Origin: Limimaricola pyoseonensis
GTDB lineage: Bacteria > Pseudomonadota > Alphaproteobacteria > Rhodobacterales > Rhodobacteraceae
Length of the DNA: 64,000 nt
NCBI RefSeq assembly: GCF_900102015.1
Contig: NZ_FNAT01000009.1
Span: 62,001 to 126,000, forward strand
Direction of reading: 5' to 3'
Positions 45,757 through 53,825 of this stretch are shown here, one piece after another; positions within the stretch are counted from its first letter, which is position 1, and each line of letters starts with the position of its first letter. The notes beneath the pieces were generated by a model, which was not told the origin of the DNA, ran no database searches, and saw only the letters and a program-made list of their open reading frames with translations. Made by a program: the position numbers and the translations under genes.

Positions 45757-46869
45757 TTGGCAACGGTCGAACCAGAACACCCCCAGGGTCCGGTCCTCGC
45801 GCTCGACGGCCAGATCGGACTGACGGACCTCGATCGTCTCCGGCGGCTGCTCGCCGGGATCGGCGGGGCGCCGCGCGCCACCGTTTCGCTGGCCGGGCTG
45901 CAACGGCTCGACTGCGCCGCGGCGTGGCTGCTGCTGGCCGAGCAGGAGCGTCTGCGGCAGGCCGGAACGGAACTCGTCATCGCGTCGGTGCCGCCGCATG
46001 CCCTGCCGCTGATCGAGGCGGTGCGGGCCAATCTCGACGGGGCGGAGGCGAAGCCGCACCGCCCGCTCTCCCCGGCGATGCTGCTCGACCGGATCGGTCG
46101 CCGCGTGGCCGATGCCGGCGCCTTCCTGCGCGATCTGCTGCAATATCTCGGGCTCTTCGCGGCCCGGCTCTCGAACGCCCTGCGGCGGCCACGTAGCTTC
46201 CACCTGACCGCGCTCGTGCATCACTGCGAGGAGGTCGGGCTGCGCGCGGTGCCGATCGTGGCGCTGATGGCCTTCCTGATCGGCGTCGTGCTCGCCTTCC
46301 AAGGCGCGACGCAACTGCGCCCCTTCGGCGCTGAGATCTTCGTGGTCGAGCTGATCGCCATCTCGATCCTGCGCGAACTCGGCATCCTGCTCACCGCGAT
46401 CATCGTCGCGGGGCGCACCGCCTCGGCCTTCACCGCCGCGATCGGCTCGATGAAGATGCGCGAGGAGATCGACGCGATGCGGACGCTGCGCATCGACCCG
46501 GCCGACGCGCTGGTGCTGCCGCGGCTCGTCGCGCTGGTGATCACCCTGCCGATCCTCGGGCTGGTGGCGGATGTCAGCGGCCTCATCGGCGGCGCGCTCA
46601 TGTCATGGGCCGAGCTCGGCATCTCGCCCGCGATGTTCCGCACCCGGCTGATCGAGGGCACCGACCCGATCCATGTCGTGGTCGGGCTGGTCAAGGCGCC
46701 GGTCTTCGCGCTGATCATCGGCATCGTCGGCTGCCGCGCCGGCATGCAGGTCGGCAACAGCGCCGAGTCGCTCGGCCGGATGACCTCCAGCGCCGTGGTC
46801 ACCGCGATCTTCGCCGTCATCGTCACCGACGCGCTGTTCTCGATCCTCTTCGCGCAGGTGGGGCTGTGA
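45757..46869 (+). CDS. mlaE: MlaE-type lipid ABC permease with N-terminal STAS domain
   Basis: 370 aa. Residues about 8-95 form a STAS domain (the MlaB role, here fused), then a MlaE core of 5-6 helices with the GRTASAFTAAIGSMKMREEIDAMRTLRIDP motif. It forms the membrane part of a phospholipid transporter. TTG 45757 has AAGGA 9 nt upstream. GTG of the ATPase overlaps the stop by 4 nt. Confidence 0.9.
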   Translation: MATVEPEHPQGPVLALDGQIGLTDLDRLRRLLAGIGGAPRATVSLAGLQRLDCAAAWLLLAEQERLRQAGTELVIASVPPHALPLIEAVRANLDGAEAKPHRPLSPAMLLDRIGRRVADAGAFLRDLLQYLGLFAARLSNALRRPRSFHLTALVHHCEEVGLRAVPIVALMAFLIGVVLAFQGATQLRPFGAEIFVVELIAISILRELGILLTAIIVAGRTASAFTAAIGSMKMREEIDAMRTLRIDPADALVLPRLVALVITLPILGLVADVSGLIGGALMSWAELGISPAMFRTRLIEGTDPIHVVVGLVKAPVFALIIGIVGCRAGMQVGNSAESLGRMTSSAVVTAIFAVIVTDALFSILFAQVGL

Positions 46870-47657
46870 CCGGCGCGGCCGACATGGTGATCCGCATCCG
46901 CGGGCTGGAGAACCGGTTCGGGCCGCATGTCGTGCATGAAGGGCTCGACCTCGACATGCGGCGCGGCGAGGTGCTGGGCGTGGTCGGCGGATCGGGCACC
47001 GGCAAGTCGGTGCTACTGCGCAGCATCGTCGGGCTCAGGCGGCCCAGCGCCGGGCGGATCGAGGTGTTCGGCGAGGACATGACCGGCATCGACGAGACCC
47101 GCCATGCCGGCATCGCGGCGCGCTGGGGGGTGATGTTCCAGGACGGGGCGCTGTTCTCCTCGCTGACGCTGCGCGAGAACGTCGAGGTGCCGCTGCGCGC
47201 GATCGACGGGCTCGACCCCAAGACGCGGCGCGCGCTGGCCGACCTCAAGATCGCCATGGTCGGCCTGCCCCCGGACGCGGCCGATACCTACCCCGCCGAG
47301 CTGTCGGGCGGCATGCGCAAGCGCGCGGGCCTCGCGCGGGCGCTGGCGCTCGATCCCGAGATCGTCTTCCTCGACGAGCCGACCGCCGGGCTCGACCCGA
47401 TCGGCGCGTCGGCCTTCGACCGGCTGATGCGCGATCTCGTGCAGGCGCTGGGGCTGAGCGTGTTCCTCGTGACCCATGATCTCGACACGCTCTACGCGCT
47501 GTGCGACCGCGTGGCGGTTCTGGCCGAACGCCGCGTGCTCGCGACCGGCACGCTCGACGACATGCTGGCGGTCGAGCACCCCTGGGTGCGCGACTATTTC
47601 CACGGGCCCCGCGGACGGGCGGCCCGCCGCGCCCCATCCGGACCGGGAGGGAGGTGA
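46866..47657 (+). CDS. mlaF: MlaF-type ABC transporter ATPase
   Basis: 263 aa. Walker A GGSGTGKSVLLR, Q-loop VMFQDGALF, signature LSGGMRKRAG (typical of MlaF), Walker B IVFLDEPTAGLDP and the H-loop VTHDL are intact. GTG 46866 overlaps the mlaE stop; an internal ATG 7 codons later is an alternative. The C-terminal tail is basic and contains no known domain. Confidence 0.92.
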   Translation: MTGAADMVIRIRGLENRFGPHVVHEGLDLDMRRGEVLGVVGGSGTGKSVLLRSIVGLRRPSAGRIEVFGEDMTGIDETRHAGIAARWGVMFQDGALFSSLTLRENVEVPLRAIDGLDPKTRRALADLKIAMVGLPPDAADTYPAELSGGMRKRAGLARALALDPEIVFLDEPTAGLDPIGASAFDRLMRDLVQALGLSVFLVTHDLDTLYALCDRVAVLAERRVLATGTLDDMLAVEHPWVRDYFHGPRGRAARRAPSGPGGR

Positions 47658-47660
47658 GGC

Positions 47661-49379
47661 ATGGAAACCAAGGCCAACTACGTGCTGGTCGGCGCCTTCA
47701 CCCTCGCGGGTCTTGTCGGCATCCTGCTCTTCACGCTGTGGTTCGCGCGGATCGAGCTGGACCGGCAGTTCGCCACCTACGAGATCGAGTTCGACAGCGT
47801 CTCCGGGCTGGGCCGCGCCTCGGAGGTGCGCTTCGGCGGGCTGCTCGTGGGCCAGGTCACCGACCTCGCACTGGCGCCCGACCAGTCGGGCGCGATCCGG
47901 GTGGTGGTGCAGGTGCAGGCCGACACCCCGGTCCGGCGCGACAGCGTCGCCCGGATCGAGGCGCTGGGCGTGACCGGCGTGTCCTACGTCGCGATCGAGG
48001 CCGGGTCATTCGACGCGCCGCTGCTCTCCGCCGATCCGGGCGAGGCGCCGCCCCGCATCATTGCCGGCCCCTCCATGCTGCAATCGCTGACGCGCGGCGC
48101 GCCCGAGCTGATGGACGAGGCGCTCTCGGTCATGCAGCGGCTCGACGACCTTCTGGGCGAGGCGAACCGCGACCGTGTGGCGCGCATCCTCGACAACACC
48201 GAAAGCGCCAGCGCGGCGCTGGCAGAGACGCTCGACGACCTGTCCGGCACGGCGGAGGCGATCACCGGCGTGACAGACGAGGCCCGGCGCTTCAACGACG
48301 CGTGGGAGGCGCTGGCCGGGCGGCTGGTGGCCCTGTCCGACCGGGCCGAGACCACGATGACCCGGATCGAGGCGCTGGCGGATGCCGCCGGGACCACGTT
48401 GGACAGCGGCTCGGACACCCTGCAGGCGGTGGGCGACCTCGTGGACGAGGCCGACCGCTACATGGCCGAGGAGGCGAGCGCGGCGAGCGAAGCGCTGCGG
48501 CTGATGCTCGAGGACCTGCGGGCCGAGATAGGGCTTCTCGGGCCGGAAGCGCGGCGCATGATCGACAGCCTCGCCACGGCGGGCGACGTGGCCCGGACCC
48601 GCCTCGACGAGGCCGCCGGGCTGATGGAGGGCACGGCGGGCGCCCTGGCCCGGATCGGCCCCGCGGTCGAGGCCGCCGAGCGCGCCGCGGTCGCCATCGA
48701 GGGGGTCGCCGACCGCGAGATCGCGGCCCTGTCGCGATCCGCCCGAGAGCTGATCGCGCGCACCGGTCGGCTGGTCGACGAGGAACTAGCCCCGATGCTG
48801 TCCGAGCTGCGCGGCACCGGGCAGGCCATGGGCGATCTGGTGGCGGCACTCGGACCCGACATCGCGAGCACGGCGGAAAGCGCCAGCCGGCTCGCCCGTT
48901 CGGCCGAGAGCCTCGTCGCCGGGGCGGCGGACGGGCTGGCGGCGGCCGAAGGCGCGATGCGGTCCCTCGACACGGCGATGCAGCGTGGCGAGGCCGCCTT
49001 CGCCTCGGCCGACCGCACCTTCACCGAAACCGCCCGGATCGCGGAGGAGGAGATCGCGCCGCTGGTCGCGGATGTCCGCAGCGCCGCGTCGGGCCTCGAG
49101 GCCGCCATCGGCACCGTCTCGGCGGAACTGCCCCGGATCGGCGAGGATCTGCGCGTCGCGAGCCGCGCCGCGGCGCTGGCCTTCGAGACCTTCGCCGCCA
49201 CGGTGGCGCGGTCGGGGGCCGCGCTGGACGGCTTCACGGCCGAGGCGCTCCCGGGCTATGCTCGGCTGGCACAGGAGGCGCGCGCCCTGGTCGGCAATAT
49301 CGACCGCATGGTCGGCCGGATGGATCGGGACCCCGCCCGCTTCCTGCTGGACGACCGGGCCCCGGCCTTCCGCAGGTGA
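47661..49379 (+). CDS. mlaD: MCE-domain substrate-binding protein with long helical tail
   Basis: 572 aa: one N-terminal membrane helix (about 8-28), one MCE domain (about 38-118: FDSVSGLGRASEVRFGGLLVGQV, GVTGVSYVAIE), then about 450 residues that are Ala-, Glu- and Leu-rich and predicted helical, with no second MCE domain. Much longer than E. coli MlaD (about 180 aa); the tail may form a tunnel as in Mce and PqiB proteins. It lies 3 nt after mlaF. Confidence 0.88.
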   Translation: METKANYVLVGAFTLAGLVGILLFTLWFARIELDRQFATYEIEFDSVSGLGRASEVRFGGLLVGQVTDLALAPDQSGAIRVVVQVQADTPVRRDSVARIEALGVTGVSYVAIEAGSFDAPLLSADPGEAPPRIIAGPSMLQSLTRGAPELMDEALSVMQRLDDLLGEANRDRVARILDNTESASAALAETLDDLSGTAEAITGVTDEARRFNDAWEALAGRLVALSDRAETTMTRIEALADAAGTTLDSGSDTLQAVGDLVDEADRYMAEEASAASEALRLMLEDLRAEIGLLGPEARRMIDSLATAGDVARTRLDEAAGLMEGTAGALARIGPAVEAAERAAVAIEGVADREIAALSRSARELIARTGRLVDEELAPMLSELRGTGQAMGDLVAALGPDIASTAESASRLARSAESLVAGAADGLAAAEGAMRSLDTAMQRGEAAFASADRTFTETARIAEEEIAPLVADVRSAASGLEAAIGTVSAELPRIGEDLRVASRAAALAFETFAATVARSGAALDGFTAEALPGYARLAQEARALVGNIDRMVGRMDRDPARFLLDDRAPAFRR

Positions 49380-49389
49380 AGGGAAGGCG

Positions 49390-50013
49390 ATGGGCTGGGT
49401 TCGAGGTGTGGCCGGTTTCGGGCTGATGGCGATGCTGACCGGGTGCGGTGCTCTGGATGTCTTCGACCGGGCCGCGGCGCCGCTCGAGGTCTACGACCTC
49501 CGCCCGCCCGAGATCGCGGCGACCGCCACCGCGCCGCTGCCCTTGGACGTGATCGTCGAATTGCCCGAGGCCGGGGGCAGCATCGCGACGGACCGGATCA
49601 TGATCCGCCCCGACCCGCTCAGGGCGCAGTACCTTCCCGACGCGCGCTGGGCCGACCCGGTGCCCGAGATGATGCAAACGCTGATGGTGCGCAGTCTCGG
49701 CGACAGCGGCGCGCTGCGCTATGCCGGGCGCCGCCCGCTGGGGGTCGGCGGCGACTATGCGGTGCTGACCGAGATCGCCGGTTTCCACGCCGAAGCCTTC
49801 GCGGCCGAAGGCGCGCGGATCGAGGTCGCGCTGCTGGTCCGGCTTGTGCGCGAAAGCGACGCTGCGGTCGTCGCGACGCGCCGGATCGAGGCCGGGGCCG
49901 ACGCGCCCTCGACCGACAGCCCGGCGCTGGCCGCGGCCTTCGACCGGGCCAGCCGCGCCGCGCTCGGGGAGTTCACCGGCTGGCTGCTCGGCGCTGTGGG
50001 CGCCGGCAGCTGA
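49390..50013 (+). CDS. ABC transport auxiliary lipoprotein (PqiC-like)
   Basis: 207 aa with a lipobox, MLTGC at about residue 19, so it is anchored by lipid. The ABC-type auxiliary lipoprotein domain (DUF330) is recognisable from YDLRPP and the beta pattern VIVELPEAGG, IMIRPDPLRAQYL, RWADPVPEMMQ. It completes the mla operon as the outer-membrane partner and lies 10 nt after mlaD. Confidence 0.88.
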   Translation: MGWVRGVAGFGLMAMLTGCGALDVFDRAAAPLEVYDLRPPEIAATATAPLPLDVIVELPEAGGSIATDRIMIRPDPLRAQYLPDARWADPVPEMMQTLMVRSLGDSGALRYAGRRPLGVGGDYAVLTEIAGFHAEAFAAEGARIEVALLVRLVRESDAAVVATRRIEAGADAPSTDSPALAAAFDRASRAALGEFTGWLLGAVGAGS

Positions 50014-50032
50014 GGTCTCTTGCAGAACGGCA

Positions 50033-50195
50033 CGGTTCGCTTCGCACCGCGCAGGAGACCCCGGGTCACGGTGCCGGGCACGAAGTCGTAGGCGCAAGCA
50101 TGGCCTCGCTGCGACCGATCACCGCCGACCGCCCCAGCGCTGCGGGCGCGCTGCCCCGTCAGATCCGTCACGACCAGTATCCGCTTCATGCCGGC
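50033..50195 (-). pseudogene. Collapsed remnant of the two universal stress protein genes
   Basis: Three short blocks are pasted together in the order of the intact genes at 25657-27353. 50033-50100 matches the usp1 3' end (about 25660-25745), the next about 40 nt match an internal part of usp1 (about 26007-26044), and 50145-50195 matches the usp2 5' end (about 27310-27360), including the start codon. About 1.5 kb is deleted. Confidence 0.75.
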
Positions 50196-50258
50196 GACCT
50201 TCGGACTGCGGCCCACACCGCCCCTGCCTTCGGCCGGTCCGAGGCCCCCCTCTCCGGC

Positions 50259-50272
50259 TTGATGCAGGTCAA
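50259..50272. promoter_or_regulatory. FNR box before cytochrome c copy B
   Basis: TTGATGCAGGTCAA, identical to the box at 27426-27439 and at exactly the same 52-nt distance from the cytochrome ATG. Confidence 0.8.
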
Positions 50273-50324
50273 GGTGGGCGGCGCGGTCCCGGGCGAAGCT
50301 GGGGCCGCAACACAGGAGCCGATC

Positions 50325-50738
50325 ATGCGACCGTTTCTCCCCATCATCCTGCTCATCGCCGGGGCGGCGCAGGCGCAGGAGGTCGAGGACCCGCTCTCGA
50401 TCCAAGCCGGGCACGATCTCTACATGGTGTTCTGCCAGTCCTGCCACGGCGCGGAGGCGCGCGGCGACGGGCCCTTCGCGGAGGTGCTGAAGGAGGCGCC
50501 GCCGGACCTCACCCGGCTGTCCGAGCGCAATGGCGGCCGCTTCCCGGTCGCCCGCGCCACCCGCCAGATCGACGGCCGCGACCCCCTGCCCGGCCATGGC
50601 GGCGAGATGCCGATCTTCGGGCCGGTCTTCGACAGCGATTTCGGGGCGCTTTCCGCCCAGTCCGGCCAGCCGGTGCTGACCAGCCAGTCGATCACCGACC
50701 TGATCCACTGGCTCGAAACCATCCAGGTTGCGGGCTGA
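50325..50738 (+). CDS. Small periplasmic c-type cytochrome, copy B
   Basis: 137 aa with a signal peptide and one CQSCH haem motif near residue 37, nearly identical to the 27492 gene (differences include S/Q, N/R, A/D and S/A). FNR-box driven. The stop is 2 nt before the VIT1-like ATG, so the two are co-transcribed. Both copies being intact suggests that both are in use or that the duplication is recent. Confidence 0.9.
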   Translation: MRPFLPIILLIAGAAQAQEVEDPLSIQAGHDLYMVFCQSCHGAEARGDGPFAEVLKEAPPDLTRLSERNGGRFPVARATRQIDGRDPLPGHGGEMPIFGPVFDSDFGALSAQSGQPVLTSQSITDLIHWLETIQVAG

Positions 50739-50740
50739 CC

Positions 50741-51478
50741 ATGCTGAGCTTCGGCAGGCCTCCCGCCGATCATGGCCATGGCCGCGCCGAGATCGCGCAG
50801 CGCTTGGCGCGCGCCGGACATGGCGGCCACCTGAAGGACGCGATCTACGGCGCGATGGACGGGGCCGTGACCACATTCGCCATCGTCGCGGGCGTGCAGG
50901 GCGCCGGGCTGTCTCCGAAAATTATCCTCGCTCTGGGCGCGGCCAACCTGCTGGCCGACGGCTTCTCTATGGCGGCGGGCAACTATTCCGGCACCAAGGC
51001 CGAGCGCGACGACGCCGCACGGCTCAGAGCGGTCGAGGAACGCCACATCGACCTCTACCCCGAGGGCGAGCGCGAGGAGATCCGCCAGATCCTCGCGGCC
51101 AAGGGGCTCGGCGGCTCGGTGCTCGAGCGCGCGGTGACCGCGATCTCGCGCAACCGCCGCGCCTGGGTGGAGCTGATGCTGGTCGACGAATACGGGCTGA
51201 GCCCGAAGACACCGGCCCCCCTGCCCGCCGCGCTGGTGACCTTCGCAGCGTTCCTCGTCGCCGGTCTGGTGCCGCTCGCGCCCTTCGCGCTCGGGTTCGA
51301 CGCGGCCTTCGGCCTGTCGGTCGCCATGACCGCGGCCGCCTTCTTCGCGATCGGCGCGCTGAAGAGCCGCTGGTCGCTGGCGCCGTGGTGGCGCTCTGGC
51401 GCCGAGACGCTGGCGATCGGCGGCACGGCGGCGGCGATCGCTTACCTGGTCGGATCGCTGTTCCGCGGGATCGGCTAG
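50741..51478 (+). CDS. VIT1/CCC1-family iron/manganese transporter
   Basis: 245 aa with about five membrane helices. GAMDGAVTTFAIVAGVQGAGL and GAANLLADGFSMAAGNYSGTKAERD are the family signatures (TM1 and the metal-binding TM2), followed by a charged cytosolic loop (ERHIDLYPEGEREEI). Members export Fe2+ or Mn2+. It is co-transcribed with the FNR-linked cytochrome, which fits iron handling under low oxygen. Confidence 0.9.
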   Translation: MLSFGRPPADHGHGRAEIAQRLARAGHGGHLKDAIYGAMDGAVTTFAIVAGVQGAGLSPKIILALGAANLLADGFSMAAGNYSGTKAERDDAARLRAVEERHIDLYPEGEREEIRQILAAKGLGGSVLERAVTAISRNRRAWVELMLVDEYGLSPKTPAPLPAALVTFAAFLVAGLVPLAPFALGFDAAFGLSVAMTAAAFFAIGALKSRWSLAPWWRSGAETLAIGGTAAAIAYLVGSLFRGIG

Positions 51479-51512
51479 AAGCGATCCGGCTACCAGCACC
51501 CCTCCATCCACC

Positions 51513-51545
51513 AACGCGTTCTCGGCGATCTGGCGAGAACGCGTT
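51513..51545. terminator. Hairpin after the VIT1-like gene
   Basis: Perfect 12-bp dyad AACGCGTTCTCG / CGAGAACGCGTT with a 9-nt loop, 35 nt after the stop. No T-tract follows, so intrinsic termination is uncertain. Confidence 0.5.
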
Positions 51546-51714
51546 GAGCGCCCGTCGGAGGATCTCGTGACCGGTGCGTTCTTCCCTCGCAACTGCCGCG
51601 ATCTCGGCCTCGAGATCGGAGGTGGCCCGGATCAGGGCGAGGCGGGCCGCGATGGCCCCATTGCTCATCGCCCTTCCCCTGACTCGGCACGGGTCCGGAC
51701 CGACCGGCCGCGCT

Positions 51715-52176
51715 CTAGGCCCCGCCCAGCGCGACCGGGCGACTCGACACCTCCCACATCTCGCGCAGCGACTTGTGCATCGCGTGGGCCACATCATCGA
51801 TCTCGCCTGCGGACGTCTTGCGGCGCAGCAGCCCGAAGACGGCACGGACAGCCGTTTCCGGGTCGTCCAGCGCCTCCTTGGTGAAATGCGCGCCGATCCG
51901 GTCGAGGAACTCGGTCTTGTCGCGCGGGCGCGGCACCGCCTTCGAGGGGTCCCAGCCCTCGAAATAGATCCCGCGCACCAGCACCGGCAGCTGGGCCGAG
52001 AGATCGACCGCCTCGTCGAGCGGCAGGAAGTCCCGCAGCGTGTGCAATGTCGCGCGCAACAGCATGTAGGCGCGCGGCTTGCGGCCGTCCCAGTCGAGAT
52101 CCCGGCAGATTTCGTTCAGCCACTCGGCCACCACCTGCGGTCCGTGGTCCAGGGCCGTGATTCCCGTCGTCGTCAT
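51715..52176 (-). CDS. DUF2267 protein
   Basis: 153 aa, soluble, helical. The pattern AYMLLRATLHTLRDFLPLDEAVDLSAQLPVLVRGIYFEGWDPS is the hallmark of DUF2267 proteins; their function is not established. ATG 52176 follows a purine-rich ribosome site. The FNR box at 52237-52250 is 60 nt upstream, so it is predicted to be induced at low oxygen. Confidence 0.82.
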   Translation of the reverse strand: MTTTGITALDHGPQVVAEWLNEICRDLDWDGRKPRAYMLLRATLHTLRDFLPLDEAVDLSAQLPVLVRGIYFEGWDPSKAVPRPRDKTEFLDRIGAHFTKEALDDPETAVRAVFGLLRRKTSAGEIDDVAHAMHKSLREMWEVSSRPVALGGA

Positions 52177-52236
52177 GGCTCCCCCTCCTCGCTGTCTGGA
52201 TGGCCTTGAGCATGACCCCCGCGGCCGGGCCGGACC

Positions 52237-52250
52237 TTGATCCTGATCAA
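52237..52250. promoter_or_regulatory. FNR box before DUF2267
   Basis: TTGATCCTGATCAA, a perfect palindromic FNR box, 60 nt upstream of the DUF2267 start and downstream of the CBS gene stop. Confidence 0.8.
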
Positions 52251-52331
52251 GCGCCGCCGGCCGGATCAGGCCGTTCGGGCCGGTCGAGAAGCCATCGGAC
52301 CGCCGCGCGAAGGCGAATGCGGGCCGGATTC

Positions 52332-52724
52332 CTATTCGGCCCAGCTTGCCAACAGGCCTGCCAGCACGTCGCTGCGGCTGACCATGCCCAGGAGCCGGCC
52401 GTCCGAGACCACCGGGTAGCGACGGTAAGGGTCCTGCGCGAAGACCCGCGCGGCCCCCAGCAGATCGAGATCCGGCGGCAGGCTCTTCACGTCCCGGCTC
52501 ATCACCGCCGAGACCGGGCCGCCCCATTCGCGGTGATAGGCGCCTTCGATCGCCGCGCGGAGGCAATCCTTCTGCGACAGCATGCCGAGCACGCGACCAT
52601 CGGCATCGACCACCGGTGCTCCGGAAATGCCCCGGGCCACGAGCACCTCCACGGCGCGCAGGATCTCGGTCTCGGGCGCGAAGCTCACGACGTCACGCGA
52701 CATGATGTCCGCGACCCGGCGCAT
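52332..52724 (-). CDS. CBS-domain-pair protein
   Basis: 130 aa consisting only of two CBS motifs (VADIMSRDVVSFAPETEILRAVEVL and VSAVMSRDVKSLPPDLDLLGAARVF), which sense adenosine nucleotides. Its ATG overlaps the nqrM stop by 1 nt (TGATG), so it is the last gene of the nqr operon and may tune it to energy charge. Confidence 0.85.
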   Translation of the reverse strand: MRRVADIMSRDVVSFAPETEILRAVEVLVARGISGAPVVDADGRVLGMLSQKDCLRAAIEGAYHREWGGPVSAVMSRDVKSLPPDLDLLGAARVFAQDPYRRYPVVSDGRLLGMVSRSDVLAGLLASWAE

Positions 52725-52867
52725 CAGCCTCGCCCTCCTTTCGGGCAGGCATCGCAGGCGCCGCCGCAACAGCCCGCGCGCGGCGCGCCCCGGCCGGCAA
52801 GGAGGCCGATGGCCAGCCCGGCCATCGCGCCGAGCAGGAGAAGCAGGCTCAGAGCGAAGACCGCCAT
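52724..52867 (-). CDS. nqrM: Miniature NqrM-like maturation protein
   Basis: 47 aa: one N-terminal membrane helix (about 4-26) and a Cys-rich tail (CCGGACDAC). NqrM proteins are about 60-75 aa, with a membrane helix followed by CGG and further cysteines, and supply iron to the Fe site of NqrD/NqrE. The position directly after apbE in the nqr operon is the standard one. This version is shorter than usual. ATG 52867 overlaps the apbE 3' end by 19 nt. Confidence 0.7.
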   Translation of the reverse strand: MAVFALSLLLLLGAMAGLAIGLLAGRGAPRAGCCGGACDACPKGGRG

Positions 52868-53823
52868 CTCAGGCCCTCCCGATCCGCGGGCATCGCGTCG
52901 AAGCCGCCGGTGACGATCTCCCGGAAACCGTCCTCCCTGCGCAGGAGGAACAACGCCGAGATGCCGGTCTTGCGGGCCTGGCATGGCCCCGCGACCGGCC
53001 CGAGCGCCAGCAGGCCGGTGGCCAGCGCATCGGCCCGCGCGCCGGTCTCGGCAAGGACCGAGACCTGCGCCAGCCGCGGCTCCGCCGGGCGGCCGCTGCG
53101 CGGGTCGATGACATGGCCCAGCCTAAGCTCCGCCACGCCGTTGGGCGCATGGCCGGAGGTGGCGAGCGCCAAGTCTCCGGTCTGCAGAAGGCGCTGCACG
53201 CCGCCGCCCGGTCGCTCGACGGCGATCTGCCATGGCCGCCCGGAGGGATGGCGGCCGATGGCTCTCACCTCGCCGCCGATCTCGAGCAGTGCCTGCCCGC
53301 ATCCCTCGCGCCGCAGCGCCGCGATCGCGAGGTCGAGCGCCAGCCCCTTGCCCAGCCCGCAGGCGTCGAATGTCAGGAGGCCGAAGGACTTGCGCGCCGC
53401 GTCGCCCCGCAGTTCGAACCACCCCGTCTCCACCCGGCCCATGATCGGTCCGAACCCGAAGCGCCGGACCGCCGGGCCGAGGCGGGCATCGAAACCGCCA
53501 CCGCTGGCGTCGTGGGCGGCCTCCGCTTCCCGCAGCGCCGTATCGAGCAGGGGTGGCGTCTCGATCCACCGCCCTCCGGGCGCGGTGTTCAGCAGGCTCG
53601 CCGCGCTGTCGGCGCGCCAGGGCGACAAGGCCCTGTCGATGCGGTCGAACTCACGGCGCAGACCACGCGCGGCCCGACCGGCATCGGCGCCGCCGGGCAG
53701 AACGCAGCGCCAGTAGCTGCCGAAGGCCCGCCCGCCGATGACCCTCGCATCGCGTGCGAAGGCCGGCCCCGCGAGGAACGTCATCGCCGCACCTGCGAGC
53801 ATGGATCTGCGCGTCATCTGCAT
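52849..53823 (-). CDS. apbE: ApbE FAD:protein FMN transferase
   Basis: 324-aa flavin transferase that links FMN to a Ser/Thr of a flavoprotein. Signal peptide (about 1-24, ending PAFARD), metal-binding and flavin regions GGEVRAIG, TSGHAP, HVIDPRSGRPA and the C-terminal LATGLLALGP. ATG 53823 has GGAG 7 nt upstream and starts 3 nt before the nqrF stop end. Its likely target is the Thr of NqrC; the usual NqrB target motif is absent here. Confidence 0.9.
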   Translation of the reverse strand: MQMTRRSMLAGAAMTFLAGPAFARDARVIGGRAFGSYWRCVLPGGADAGRAARGLRREFDRIDRALSPWRADSAASLLNTAPGGRWIETPPLLDTALREAEAAHDASGGGFDARLGPAVRRFGFGPIMGRVETGWFELRGDAARKSFGLLTFDACGLGKGLALDLAIAALRREGCGQALLEIGGEVRAIGRHPSGRPWQIAVERPGGGVQRLLQTGDLALATSGHAPNGVAELRLGHVIDPRSGRPAEPRLAQVSVLAETGARADALATGLLALGPVAGPCQARKTGISALFLLRREDGFREIVTGGFDAMPADREGLRWRSSL

Positions 53824-53825
53824 GG

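Larger units (their letters stand above)
50154..50855 (+). repeat. Segmental duplication, copy B
   Basis: Counterpart of 27314-28015: usp2 start, FNR box, cytochrome c, then the first about 30 codons of the VIT1-like gene, which match the start of the cation ATPase in copy A. Confidence 0.8.

Noticed and set aside
51024-51668. Possible gene starting MSNGAIAARLALIRAT after DUF2267 on the minus strand with a fair ribosome site
   Set aside because: The first about 45 residues look protein-like, but the frame then runs for hundreds of bases antisense to the VIT1-like gene with no stop. It may be a remnant; there is not enough to call it.
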